DNA of 26,485 bases from Oscillospiraceae bacterium (GCA_900757485.1 CAAEOA010000200.1:1-26485); one strand, 5' to 3'. Counted from the first letter of the stretch, positions 1 through 7,985 are shown. Program-made: numbers and translations. The notes: a model not told the origin generated them from the letters alone.

Positions 1-2184
1 CCAAAGGGACCGATGGGCGGACCAATGGGTGGCGGACCTCATGCCATACACGGCGGCGAAAAGGCAAAGGATTTTACCGGCACCATGAAAAAAATCCTGC
101 GCTACATGAGACGTAACATTCCCGCGATTTTGGTCGCTTTCCTATTCGCCATTGCCAGCGTTATTCTGACCTTGAATGTGCCGAACATTCTGGGAGAAGC
201 AACGGACCGTTTAATTATCGATGTTACCAAAATGACAGTATATGATAAACTGACCGAGATGCAGGACAGTATAGAGGATTTGGCGGCTGCCGTCGCAAAA
301 ATCCCAAAACAAGAGCTGCAAAAAATGGCAACTGATCAAACTGCCACCCTTGCATCATTGGCTGACAAAGGATATCTGTCCGCCGATACCGCTGAAAAAT
401 TGGGTGAGGAATTTTTAAAGCTCCCTCTATCCGCCTTTATGCAGGCGGCACAATCCGGTACAGCTGCGCAAAGCTATGAAACCATCGGCGACTTTGTCAC
501 CGCGATGGAGGCTGCTTCTCCTGAAGCCGGCAAAATGGTAGAAAACATTCCGGAAAAATACCGGGAAGAGATTTTAGCCACCTCCATGCAGCAACGTCCT
601 TCTGTTAATCTTGCTGAAATCGGCAGAATCATCATCCTGCTGATCATCATGATCGGTGCATCTGCATTAATCATGTACATTCAGGGATTTATTATGTCGG
701 GAGTGGCACAGCGGTTATCTTATCGTTTTAGAAAGGATATCGACACCAAGATCAACAAACTTCCGCTGTCGTTCTATGACAAAACAACACACGGTGAGGT
801 CATGAGCTTTATCACCAACGACGTCGACACCATTTCCACCACCCTGAACCAAAGCTTGTCCCAAATCCTGACCTCGGTGGTCACCGTATTCGGCGTGTTG
901 TTTATGATGATCAAAATCAGTTGGATTTTGACCTTAGCCGGATTATTGATTTTACCGCTGAGTTTAGGTTTTATTTCAATCATCGTAAAGCGTTCCCAAA
1001 AGCATTTCTCCCGTCAGCAGGAATATTTGGGACACGTCAACGGTCACATCGAGGAAATGTATTCAGGGCACACCGTCGTCCAGCTCTATAACGGCGAAGA
1101 AAAGTCCTTGCAAACCTTTAATGAGTACAACAATGAGCTCTACAATTCGGCTTGGCGCTCTCACTTCTTATCGGGGCTGATGCAGCCGGTTATGGGCTTT
1201 ATCGGCAACCTGGGATACGTGATCGTCTGCGTATTGGGTGGTTATCTGACGGTCAAGGGTATGATTACGGTCGGTAATATTCAAGCATTTGTGCAATATC
1301 TGCGCCAGTTCAATCAACCTATTTCCCAGATGGCAACCATCACCAACACTTTGCAATCCACCGCCGCTGCGGCAGAACGTGTATTCGGATTTTTGGAGCA
1401 GGAAGAGGAAAAGGAAACCGGTTCTGCTTTTCCGGAACAAGTACGCGGGGATGTGTCTTTCGAGCATGTCAAATTTGGATATAAGGAAGACAAAATCATT
1501 ATCCACGATTTCTCCGCTCAGGTCAAAGAAGGTCAGCGCGTCGCGATTGTCGGCCCGACCGGCGCAGGAAAAACCACTATTGTAAAACTGCTGATGCGGT
1601 TCTATGAAACCAATGCAGGCAAAATTACAGTAGACGGAATTGATATCAAAGATTATCTGCGTGAGGGACTGCGTTCCGAAATCGGTATGGTATTGCAAGA
1701 TACCTGGCTGTTTAACGGCACGATTATGGATAATATTCGTTATGGTAAACTGGACGCTACCGACGAGGAAGTATATGCGGCGGCGAAAACCGCTTGCGCC
1801 GACCACTTTATCAAGACACTGCCCGGCGGCTATCAATTTGTGATCAACGAGGAAGCCGGCAACATCTCGCAAGGTCAAAAGCAGTTATTGACCATTGCGC
1901 GCGCGGTACTCGCCGATCCTGCTTTGCTGATTCTCGATGAGGCAACCAGTTCGGTCGACACCCGCACCGAGCTGCTGATTCAAAAAGCCATGGAGCGCTT
2001 GATGCGCAACCGTACCAGCTTTATCATCGCACACCGTCTGTCTACGATCCGAGACGCCGACCTGATCCTTGTCATGAAAGACGGCGATATCATCGAGCAG
2101 GGCAATCATCAGGAATTGCTTGCAAAAGACGGATTCTACGCAACACTCTATAACAGTCAGTTTGACAGCGCGGATGCAAGCTAA
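1..2184 (+). CDS. ABC exporter half-transporter (fused TMD-NBD), 5' end outside window
   Basis: Membrane ABC exporter subunit with N-terminal transmembrane domain and C-terminal ATPase, probably one half of a heterodimeric multidrug/lipid-type exporter (MdlB/LmrD/TM288 class). The frame is open to base 1. An ATG at 13 lies inside a Gly/Pro-rich stretch typical of the N-terminus of these proteins, so the real start may be upstream. Counting from that ATG: TM1 about 36-54, second membrane segment about 203-228, Walker A GPTGAGKTT about 514, signature ISQGQ about 618, Walker B LLILDEATS about 638 with the catalytic Glu present, and switch His in AHRLS about 674. Between TM1 and TM2 is a roughly 130-residue, largely hydrophilic insertion, which explains 723 residues against the usual 580-620. 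The Gln-containing signature and intact catalytic Glu suit the active partner of a heterodimer. The partner gene would be expected just upstream. The substrate cannot be inferred. Confidence 0.93.
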   Translation, partial: PKGPMGGPMGGGPHAIHGGEKAKDFTGTMKKILRYMRRNIPAILVAFLFAIASVILTLNVPNILGEATDRLIIDVTKMTVYDKLTEMQDSIEDLAAAVAKIPKQELQKMATDQTATLASLADKGYLSADTAEKLGEEFLKLPLSAFMQAAQSGTAAQSYETIGDFVTAMEAASPEAGKMVENIPEKYREEILATSMQQRPSVNLAEIGRIIILLIIMIGASALIMYIQGFIMSGVAQRLSYRFRKDIDTKINKLPLSFYDKTTHGEVMSFITNDVDTISTTLNQSLSQILTSVVTVFGVLFMMIKISWILTLAGLLILPLSLGFISIIVKRSQKHFSRQQEYLGHVNGHIEEMYSGHTVVQLYNGEEKSLQTFNEYNNELYNSAWRSHFLSGLMQPVMGFIGNLGYVIVCVLGGYLTVKGMITVGNIQAFVQYLRQFNQPISQMATITNTLQSTAAAAERVFGFLEQEEEKETGSAFPEQVRGDVSFEHVKFGYKEDKIIIHDFSAQVKEGQRVAIVGPTGAGKTTIVKLLMRFYETNAGKITVDGIDIKDYLREGLRSEIGMVLQDTWLFNGTIMDNIRYGKLDATDEEVYAAAKTACADHFIKTLPGGYQFVINEEAGNISQGQKQLLTIARAVLADPALLILDEATSSVDTRTELLIQKAMERLMRNRTSFIIAHRLSTIRDADLILVMKDGDIIEQGNHQELLAKDGFYATLYNSQFDSADAS

Positions 2185-2210
2185 AAAATATATTTATTCA
2201 TAAAGCTCAT

Positions 2211-2249
2211 ACAGCCCCCGTTTATGCGGATAGCATAAACGGGGGCTGT
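2211..2249. terminator. Strong hairpin terminator, possibly bidirectional
   Basis: Perfect 17-bp stem (ACAGCCCCCGTTTATGC at 2211-2227 with its complement at 2233-2249) and a 5-nt loop. It lies 27 nt after the ABC exporter stop and about 31 nt past the stop of the convergent XRE gene. There is no long T-run directly after the stem on either side, only AT-rich sequence. The stem strength and the position between convergent genes make a shared terminator the best reading. Confidence 0.75.
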
Positions 2250-2280
2250 GTTAATATACATGCAAGTTTTTCTGATCACT

Positions 2281-2502
2281 TTATTTTTTGCGGGGATGCG
2301 GTATTTTTTGATCGGTTATGCCTAATAAATAGTCCACACTTGTAAGATGGATGTCCGCTAAACAAATCAGAATCGATAACGGAACATCTACTTTACCGCA
2401 TTCATAGTCGCTATATACACGCTGACTGCAATGCAATAATTTTGCCATTTCTATTTGTGTCATGTTTTTATCTTCTCTTAATTCTCTTATTCTTAGATAC
2501 AT
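2281..2502 (-). CDS. Small XRE-family helix-turn-helix regulator
   Basis: 73-residue protein consisting of little more than one Cro/C1-type HTH domain. The pattern IRELREDKNMTQIEMAKLL followed by a recognition helix with SQRVYSDYE and a C-terminal LADIHLTSVDYLLG is characteristic of this family. It probably binds DNA as a dimer and represses nearby genes. The start at 2502 is preferred over an upstream in-frame ATG at 2532 because AGGTGA lies 7 nt before it and the HTH begins immediately. It is divergent from the small plus-strand ORF at 2595, and the 92-bp spacer holds dyads that could be its operator. There is no sensor or metal-binding domain, so no ligand can be named. Convergent with the ABC gene. 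Confidence 0.85.
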   Translation of the reverse strand: MYLRIRELREDKNMTQIEMAKLLHCSQRVYSDYECGKVDVPLSILICLADIHLTSVDYLLGITDQKIPHPRKK

Positions 2503-2506
2503 ATTG

Positions 2507-2590
2507 ATCACCTCAAAATAAGTATAATACAAAATAAGAAAACTTGTTAGTTTTAGCGAATATTTCGATAAAAGTGCATTTTGAGGTGAT
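2507..2590. repeat. Perfect 13-bp inverted repeat covering both divergent ribosome binding sites
   Basis: ATCACCTCAAAAT at 2507-2519 is the exact reverse complement of ATTTTGAGGTGAT at 2578-2590, with 58 nt between. Each arm contains the Shine-Dalgarno sequence (GAGGTGAT) of one of the two divergent genes, so both genes have the same 13-nt translation-initiation upstream sequence. A smaller dyad, CGAA-TAT-TTCG, lies at 2557-2567. Binding by the neighbouring XRE protein is possible but is an inference. Confidence 0.6.
2544..2572 (+). promoter_or_regulatory. Candidate sigma-A promoter for the small plus-strand ORF
   Basis: TTGTTA at 2544-2549, a 17-bp spacer, then GATAAA at 2567-2572, four of six consensus bases in each box. 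The CGAATATTTCG dyad sits inside the spacer, where a repressor would block polymerase. The start codon at 2595 is only about 22 nt past the -10 box, so the leader would be very short. Matches are moderate. Confidence 0.4.
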
Positions 2591-2594
2591 GAAA

Positions 2595-2765
2595 ATGGAT
2601 TTATACAAAGAAATTATTTCCAAGGCTTTATCAAGAGAAGAAATGCAAATTACTTTCCCAAATCTGAAAATAAGTCCAACAGAAATCGTAGAATCAGAAT
2701 GTTATCAAGCCACTGTCTCTGATGATGTTCATAGTCTTACTCGGGCAGATACCAAAACGAGTTAA
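2595..2765 (+). CDS. Small hypothetical ORF, probably 3'-truncated
   Basis: 56-codon ORF from an ATG preceded by GAGGTGAT, starting MDLYKEIISKALSREEMQI and continuing through FPNLKISPTEIVESECYQA. This resembles, from memory and unverified, the N-terminal half of a clostridial hypothetical family of about 80 residues whose next segment is a helical KI..II.D-type region. Here the similarity ends after CYQA, and the remaining 17 codons look like random read-through. The last 29 bp overlap the 3' end of the convergent DUF3267 gene, with no terminator between. A deletion or rearrangement near 2712-2740 that fused the gene start to foreign sequence would explain this. No function can be assigned. 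Pairing with the divergent XRE gene suggests a regulated accessory gene. An upstream in-frame start at 2544 is rejected for lack of a ribosome binding site. Confidence 0.5.
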   Translation: MDLYKEIISKALSREEMQITFPNLKISPTEIVESECYQATVSDDVHSLTRADTKTS

Positions 2766-3312
2766 ACTGATACAAGTACGTCCTCGCCCCTTTCGGCATT
2801 TGCGTCAGCGCATGAAACACATTATAATAGTCCCCGGCTCCCATTCCGATGGAAATCGTTCCAAAGGTAAGAAAAAAGACGAATTGCGGAAACAGCATTC
2901 CTATCAAATACGGGACAAAGCCAAGCAGGATATTGGGAAGCAGTGACAACAGAATAAATCGGCTTTTTGACATCGTTTCCGGGCCAACCACAAACAACAT
3001 CCCATGTTTCCAGTTCGTATAAAGATATACATCATCCTTAAAGCATATTGCATGCAGTAACTCATGCGGGAACAAGATGAGCATGGGAGCAATACAGCCG
3101 AGCATCATCTGCAGCGGATCAAAATGCGCCTTTCCCCGAAGCACTGCCGGAACAGCCAGCAAAACCATGATAACAATGCTTGCAGTATTGGCAATCAAAG
3201 CCATTGTCTTGGAGTCCTTTGCCTCCTTAAACGGCACAGCGTTCGGCTGATGCTCTCCGTGCGGCAGTGACTCCGGGTTTAAATCATACTTCCCCTGATA
3301 GTGCAGTTTCAT
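2737..3312 (-). CDS. DUF3267 family zincin-like membrane protein
   Basis: 191-residue integral membrane protein with an HELLH (HEXXH) motif at residues 83-87, the hallmark of zinc-dependent metallopeptidases. The motif follows a hydrophobic segment (about 69-82), and two or three more membrane segments follow. DUF3267 members are predicted membrane proteases of unknown substrate. The C-terminal QMPKGARTYLYQFNSFWYLP block is, as I recall, conserved in the family, so the 3' end appears intact. The start at 3312 is chosen because AGGAGG lies 9 nt upstream. A longer frame from 3387 exists, but its extra 25 codons run through a hairpin and have no ribosome binding site. Its 3' end overlaps the convergent small ORF by 29 bp. 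It lies downstream of the hydrogenase operon but probably belongs to a separate transcript. Confidence 0.8.
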   Translation of the reverse strand: MKLHYQGKYDLNPESLPHGEHQPNAVPFKEAKDSKTMALIANTASIVIMVLLAVPAVLRGKAHFDPLQMMLGCIAPMLILFPHELLHAICFKDDVYLYTNWKHGMLFVVGPETMSKSRFILLSLLPNILLGFVPYLIGMLFPQFVFFLTFGTISIGMGAGDYYNVFHALTQMPKGARTYLYQFNSFWYLPE

Positions 3313-3339
3313 ATGCGAATCCTCCTTTTGACCATAATA

Positions 3340-3373
3340 CAAGGCGTCCGAAACAATAATCTCAGACGCCTTG
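3340..3373 (-). terminator. Candidate terminator of the hydrogenase operon
   Basis: CAAGGCGTC (3340-3348) pairs with GACGCCTTG (3365-3373), a 9-bp perfect stem extendable by a G-T and a G-C pair inside the loop. It starts about 52 nt past the hydA stop and ends about 27 nt before the DUF3267 start. A T-run after the stem is poor (TATTATGG), so termination efficiency is uncertain. It could also be a leader structure of the DUF3267 gene. Confidence 0.45.
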
Positions 3374-3424
3374 ATAAGATACTTCATTCCAACAAAATCA
3401 AATTTTTGATCTGTTCAGCAGACA

Positions 3425-5176
3425 TTATTTATACAAACCGCGTTTTACATAAGTGGTATGCAAAACTTCATGTGCTTTATGACTGCCCGGCTTGCCGAAG
3501 TAGTTGTCATAAACCTCTTTGATAATCGGATTATCATGAGATTTCCGATACGGCAGATTGCGGTCTTCCTCATAAAGAGCTGCTGCCCGCAATGCTTTCA
3601 AATCGGTAAAGTTCCGTACAGAAGCCGGCTGAATCGGCTGACCGCCGCCATTTACACATCCGCCGGGACAAGCCATAATTTCCACAAAGTGATACTCCGC
3701 TTTGCCCTCTCTGATGTCGGTCAACAATTTCTTCGCATTGGCAAGTCCGGAAGCTACCGCTACTTTTACATTCAGATCGCCAACCTGATAAGAAGCTTCT
3801 TTAATGCCCTCGGTGCCGCGAACATCATGGAATTCCATTGTTTGATCATCCAGCTTTGTATCGGTCAAAGTCTCTACCGCAGTACGAAGAGCCGCTTCCA
3901 TAACGCCTCCGGTTGCGCCGAAGATAACGCCTGCTCCGGTCGCTGTGCCGAGCGGTGCGTCGAATTCGGAATCCGGAAGCTCGGTGAACATAATACCGGC
4001 GCGGTCAATCATTCTGGCAAGTTCTCTGGTGGTCAATGCGATATCCACATCCGGCACGCCGGCCGCAGACTGATCGTCACGTCCTGCTTCAAATTTCTTT
4101 GCGGTACAGGGCATTACGCTGACAACCACGATCTTTTTCGGGTCAATGCCCATCTTCTCGGCATAGTAAGTTTTGATAACCGCACCGAACATTTGCTGCG
4201 GAGATTTACAAGAGGACAGGTTATCCACCATATCCGGGAAATAGTGCTCACAGAATTTTACCCAGCCCGGTGAACAGGAGGTAATCAGCGGCAATTTTCC
4301 GCCGTTCTTTACCCGCTCGATAAACTCATTTGCTTCCTCCATGATCGTCAGGTCGGCGGAGAAATCGGTATCGAACACTTTATCAAAGCCCAGCATCCGC
4401 AGGGCAGTTACCATCTTCCCCTCTACATTGGTGCCGATCGGCATCCCAAACGCCTCGCCCAATGTTGCACGGATAGACGGCGCCGTATTGACGATAACCA
4501 CTTTATCCGGATCGTCCAGAGCCGCCCACACCTTACCGGTATCATCTCTTTCAGACAATGCGCCGGTCGGACATGCTACAATACACTGACCGCAGGAAAC
4601 GCAGGCGGTTTCGCCCAATTCCGCTTCAAACGCGCATCCGATATGGGTGTTGAAGCCACGCTCATTCGGTCCGATTACCCCTACTGCCTGGAGGTTTTCA
4701 CAAGCGGCAACACAACGGCGGCAGAGGATGCATTTATTGTTATCGCGATACATATGCGGTGCGGAAGTGTCGAGTTCATACTCCGGTCTTGCACCGTCAA
4801 ATTTGCCCGAATCCTCCACGCCGAGTTCTTTACACAAACGCTGCAATTCGCAGTCACCGCTGCGCACACAGGAAAGACATTTTTTCTCATGGGTAGACAG
4901 GATCAGCTCCAATGTCAGACGGCGGGATTTCAAAACTGCCGGCGAATTGGTGATAACCTCCATCCCTTCGTTAACCGGATATACGCAGGAGGCAACCAGC
5001 GAACGCGCGCCCTTTACTTCTACCACACAGATACGGCAAGCGCCGATCTCATTAATATCCTTTAAGTAGCACAGCGTCGGGATATTGATTCCCGCCGAGC
5101 GCGCAGCCTCCAAAATGGTATAACCCTTCGGCACACTCAAGGGCATACCGTTGATTTTTATATTTACAGTTTCCAT
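3425..5176 (-). CDS. hydA: [FeFe]-hydrogenase catalytic subunit HydA (NAD-linked, HndD type)
   Basis: Catalytic subunit, 583 residues, of a cytoplasmic multimeric hydrogenase that makes or oxidises H2 with NAD(H) and probably ferredoxin. In order: N-terminal [2Fe-2S] domain (C36, C47, C50, C64); His-Cys [4Fe-4S] motif (H96, C100, C103, C109); two ferredoxin [4Fe-4S] motifs (C149/C152/C155/C159 and C192/C195/C198/C202); H-cluster domain with L1 TSCSPGW (C301), L2 MPCTAKKFE (C357) and L3 MACPGGCVNGGGQP (C503, C507); then the small-subunit-like C-terminal tail. L1 has Ser302 where the textbook motif TSCCP has a second Cys. The start at 5176 has GGAGG upstream and begins directly at the ferredoxin fold; a longer frame from 5263 overlaps hydB and is rejected. 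It is last in the operon, 26 nt after hydB. HydEFG maturases are not in the window. Confidence 0.96.
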   Translation of the reverse strand: METVNIKINGMPLSVPKGYTILEAARSAGINIPTLCYLKDINEIGACRICVVEVKGARSLVASCVYPVNEGMEVITNSPAVLKSRRLTLELILSTHEKKCLSCVRSGDCELQRLCKELGVEDSGKFDGARPEYELDTSAPHMYRDNNKCILCRRCVAACENLQAVGVIGPNERGFNTHIGCAFEAELGETACVSCGQCIVACPTGALSERDDTGKVWAALDDPDKVVIVNTAPSIRATLGEAFGMPIGTNVEGKMVTALRMLGFDKVFDTDFSADLTIMEEANEFIERVKNGGKLPLITSCSPGWVKFCEHYFPDMVDNLSSCKSPQQMFGAVIKTYYAEKMGIDPKKIVVVSVMPCTAKKFEAGRDDQSAAGVPDVDIALTTRELARMIDRAGIMFTELPDSEFDAPLGTATGAGVIFGATGGVMEAALRTAVETLTDTKLDDQTMEFHDVRGTEGIKEASYQVGDLNVKVAVASGLANAKKLLTDIREGKAEYHFVEIMACPGGCVNGGGQPIQPASVRNFTDLKALRAAALYEEDRNLPYRKSHDNPIIKEVYDNYFGKPGSHKAHEVLHTTYVKRGLYK

Positions 5177-5202
5177 CGATTCAATCCTCCAATTCATGTG
5201 AT

Positions 5203-6999
5203 CTATTTCTTGATAATTGCACCAAAACGGCATTTTTCCATACAAGCACCGCACTTGATACATTTTGACTTATCAATCACATGAGGCTCTTTTACGCTGC
5301 CGGAAATGGCGCCGACCGGACATACTCTTGCACAGGCAGTACATCCCTTACATTTATCGGCTTGAATTTCATAGCTGAGCAGCTTCTTGCAAGCGCCAGC
5401 CGGACATTTTTTATCCCGCACATGAGCGATATATTCATCCTTGAAATAACGCAGGGTAGACAAAACCGGGTTCGGCGCAGTCTGTCCCAAACCACACAGG
5501 GAATTTGCCTTGATGTGATAGCAAAGTTCCTCCAAGGTGTCCAGATCTTCCATCTCGCCTCTGCCGTCGCAAATCTTTTCAAGCAGCTCGTACAACCGTT
5601 TCGTACCGACACGGCAAGGGGTACATTTTCCGCAGGATTCGTCTACGGTGAACTCCAGGAAAAATTTCGCAATATCTACCATACAGGTATCTTCATCCAT
5701 AACAATCAGTCCGCCGGAACCCATCATGGAACCGATTGCAATCAGGTTGTCATAATCAATCGGGGTATCCATCAGATGAGCCGGAATACATCCGCCCGAA
5801 GGTCCACCGGTCTGTGCCGCCTTAAACTTTTTGCCGTTCGGAATGCCGCCGCCGATTTCTTCGACGATTTCACGCAGGGTAGTTCCCATCGGGACTTCCA
5901 CCAAACCGGTATTATTGATTTTTCCGCCGAGCGCAAACACCTTAGTACCTTTGGATTTTTCAGTACCGATCGCATTAAACCAGCTTGCGCCGTTGAGAAT
6001 GATCCGCGGTACGTTTGCATAGGTTTCCACGTTGTTCAAAATGGTCGGTTTGCCGAACAAGCCTTTTTGCGCCGGGAACGGAGGACGAGGTCTCGGCTCG
6101 CCGCGCTTTCCTTCAATCGAGGTCATCAGCGCAGTTTCCTCACCGCAAACAAATGCGCCGGCACCCAATCTCAAGCCGATATCAAAATCGAATCCGCTGT
6201 TAAAGATGTTTTTGCCGAGCAAGCCATACTCTCTGGCTTGTGCAATCGCGATTTCCAAACGCTGTACCGCAATCGGATACTCCGCACGAACATATATGTA
6301 ACCCTGTGTTGCTCCGATGGCGTAGCCTGCGATTGCCATTGCCTCTAATACAACGTGCGGGTCGCCTTCCAAAATAGAACGGTCCATAAATGCGCCTGGG
6401 TCACCCTCGTCCGCGTTACAGCAGACATATTTCTGATCGGCATCATTCATTGCCGCCAAGCCCCATTTTACGCCGGTCGGGAAGCCTCCGCCTCCTCTGC
6501 CGCGCAGACCGCTGTCCTTGATTTCCTGGATAACCTGCTCCGGCGTCATCTCGGTCAAAGCCTTACCCAAAGCGGCATATCCGTCCATACCGATATATTC
6601 ATCAATCACTTCGGGATTGATAACGCCGCAGTTACGCAGCGCAACACGATGCTGTTTTCTGTAAAAATCAGTGTCATTCAGGGAAGCGTGAATTTCATCG
6701 GTGATTTCATCCGGAACCTCGTTATAAGCCAGACGATCCACGATTCTTCCCTTGAGCAGGTGCTCTTCTACGATTTCCGGAATATCCTCTACGGTGACTC
6801 TGCTGTAAAAAGTTCCTTCCGGATATATAATCATGATAGGACCGAGCGCACAAAGACCGAAACAGCCGGTCTGGACGATCTTGATTTCCTCAGAAAGCCC
6901 TTTTGCCTCCAATTCCTGCTGCAATGCGGCCTGCAAGTTCTTGCTGCCTGATGAGGTACATCCGGTACCTCCGCAAATCAGTACATGTGAACGAAACAT
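5203..6999 (-). CDS. hydB: NADH-binding hydrogenase subunit HydB (NuoF-like, HndC type)
   Basis: 598-residue flavoprotein subunit that exchanges electrons with NAD(H) and, in bifurcating hydrogenases, houses the FMN where bifurcation is thought to occur. An N-terminal thioredoxin-like [2Fe-2S] domain (C9, C14, C46, C50) is followed by the NuoF core with the glycine-rich GRGGGGFPTGVKW nucleotide/FMN motif, the PRPPFPAQKGLFGKPT segment and the [4Fe-4S] motif ESCGKCTPCR. The C-terminus carries two extra ferredoxin [4Fe-4S] motifs (CKGCTACARVCP and CIKCGACMEKCRFGA), the arrangement seen in trimeric and tetrameric [FeFe]-hydrogenases. Start ATG at 6999 has GGAGGAAG upstream. It lies between the HndB-like gene (19 nt) and hydA (26 nt). 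Length and motifs are complete. Confidence 0.96.
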   Translation of the reverse strand: MFRSHVLICGGTGCTSSGSKNLQAALQQELEAKGLSEEIKIVQTGCFGLCALGPIMIIYPEGTFYSRVTVEDIPEIVEEHLLKGRIVDRLAYNEVPDEITDEIHASLNDTDFYRKQHRVALRNCGVINPEVIDEYIGMDGYAALGKALTEMTPEQVIQEIKDSGLRGRGGGGFPTGVKWGLAAMNDADQKYVCCNADEGDPGAFMDRSILEGDPHVVLEAMAIAGYAIGATQGYIYVRAEYPIAVQRLEIAIAQAREYGLLGKNIFNSGFDFDIGLRLGAGAFVCGEETALMTSIEGKRGEPRPRPPFPAQKGLFGKPTILNNVETYANVPRIILNGASWFNAIGTEKSKGTKVFALGGKINNTGLVEVPMGTTLREIVEEIGGGIPNGKKFKAAQTGGPSGGCIPAHLMDTPIDYDNLIAIGSMMGSGGLIVMDEDTCMVDIAKFFLEFTVDESCGKCTPCRVGTKRLYELLEKICDGRGEMEDLDTLEELCYHIKANSLCGLGQTAPNPVLSTLRYFKDEYIAHVRDKKCPAGACKKLLSYEIQADKCKGCTACARVCPVGAISGSVKEPHVIDKSKCIKCGACMEKCRFGAIIKK

Positions 7000-7018
7000 A
7001 TTCTTTCTTCCTCCAATA

Positions 7019-7390
7019 TTAGCCTTTCATATTGCCTATGGTATATTCCGCAACGACTTTGCCGCCCTTGATATGCTCGGCAACAACCCGCTGTGCTTTC
7101 TCCGGTGTCATTTTGACATAAGTAACCTTTTCCTTGCCCGCTTCATAAACCTCCACGACCGGCTCAAAACGGCAAATACCGATACAGCCTGTCTGTGTCA
7201 CGGTTGCCTTGTCGAGCAACCCCTGCTTGTTTACTTCCTCCACAAAGGTGTTGAGTACCGGACGCGCGCCTGCCGCAATTCCGCAGGTTGCCATTCCGAC
7301 TACGATCCGAATTGCATTACTGCCTTCACGCAGCACAACAGTGCTTTTCATCTTATCTCTGATTGCCGCGAGTTCTTCTAATGATTTCAT
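7019..7390 (-). CDS. Thioredoxin-fold ferredoxin-like subunit (HndB-like)
   Basis: 123-residue protein of the (2Fe-2S) ferredoxin-domain family found beside NuoF-like hydrogenase subunits, as HndB in the four-subunit Hnd hydrogenase. The thioredoxin-like core shows VGMATCGIAAGARP and TQTGCIGICRFEP. Only three cysteines are present (C36, C69, C73) instead of the four that ligate a classical [2Fe-2S] cluster. I believe this is usual for HndB-type proteins, so a cluster may be absent or use another ligand. A predicted N-terminal helix (1-20) precedes the domain. AGGA lies just upstream of the ATG. It is 25 nt after the GHKL ATPase gene and 19 nt before hydB. It is likely a structural or electron-transfer accessory of HydABC, making the complex tetrameric. 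Confidence 0.85.
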   Translation of the reverse strand: MKSLEELAAIRDKMKSTVVLREGSNAIRIVVGMATCGIAAGARPVLNTFVEEVNKQGLLDKATVTQTGCIGICRFEPVVEVYEAGKEKVTYVKMTPEKAQRVVAEHIKGGKVVAEYTIGNMKG

Positions 7391-7415
7391 CCTGATATTC
7401 CTTTCTATATTGGTA

Positions 7416-7985
7416 TTATTTATTATTCTGAATTTCTAACGCTTGGTATTGCTCCTCCAGATATTCCCTGATCCACTCCATCACTTCAAAGCAGTCCAGC
7501 GAAACATCCTCACCCAATACGCTTCGAACCTCTCTGGTATCCAATTTGACCGAGCCCTTGTCCGTTTTGTGCTGATAGAGAAAATCAATATCGGGAGATC
7601 CGTGAATCAATGTGCAGACGGTAGACGCCATGTCTCCCAACGGCATAAAATCGATGTGATCGGTATGAAACAACGCCGTCACAGTTGTTCCGTGCTCTTC
7701 GGTGTTTTCACTCTTTTGTACCGACTCAATCGTCACGCTGCCTCCGGTTTGCTCTGCCGCCAATTTATAAAACGGGATTCCCAAACCGACCGAACGGGTT
7801 GTTCGGGTGGTATAAAACGGATTTTCCACTCGCTTCAGGGTTTCGGGGCTCATCCCGCATCCATCATCCTTGATGACGATTTGCAGTACTGCTCCGGTCT
7901 GTGTTAAGTCAATCTCAATCAACGTTGCTCCTGCCTTGACCGAATTTTCGGCAATATCCAATATGTTCAGCGATATTTCTTTCAT
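7416..7985 (-). CDS. Stand-alone GHKL (histidine-kinase-type) ATPase, hydrogenase operon
   Basis: 189-residue protein consisting mainly of an HATPase_c domain: N-box ILDIAENSVKAGA (Asn14), G1 DDGCGM (40-45), F-box NPFYTT (55-60) and G2 SVGLGI (65-70), then GGSVTIES. No dimerisation/phosphoacceptor (H-box) domain, sensor or membrane segment precedes it, so it is not a complete two-component kinase. The remaining C-terminal about 70 residues are unassigned and end in a charged helix. It may phosphorylate a protein partner or act as an ATP-driven switch. Its ATG overlaps the PHP gene stop by 4 bp (ATGA), with AGGA upstream, so the two are probably translationally coupled. A gene of this kind recurs in clostridial hydrogenase operons, as I recall. 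The target is unknown. Confidence 0.85.
   Translation of the reverse strand: MKEISLNILDIAENSVKAGATLIEIDLTQTGAVLQIVIKDDGCGMSPETLKRVENPFYTTRTTRSVGLGIPFYKLAAEQTGGSVTIESVQKSENTEEHGTTVTALFHTDHIDFMPLGDMASTVCTLIHGSPDIDFLYQHKTDKGSVKLDTREVRSVLGEDVSLDCFEVMEWIREYLEEQYQALEIQNNK

Noticed and set aside
1168..1878. 236-codon ORF antisense to the ABC exporter
   Set aside because: It lies wholly inside a gene with clear ABC motifs; composition and absence of a start signal mark it as a shadow.
5281..6348. 355-codon plus-strand ORF antisense to hydB
   Set aside because: hydB motifs are intact across the whole stretch; the antisense frame shows no family features.
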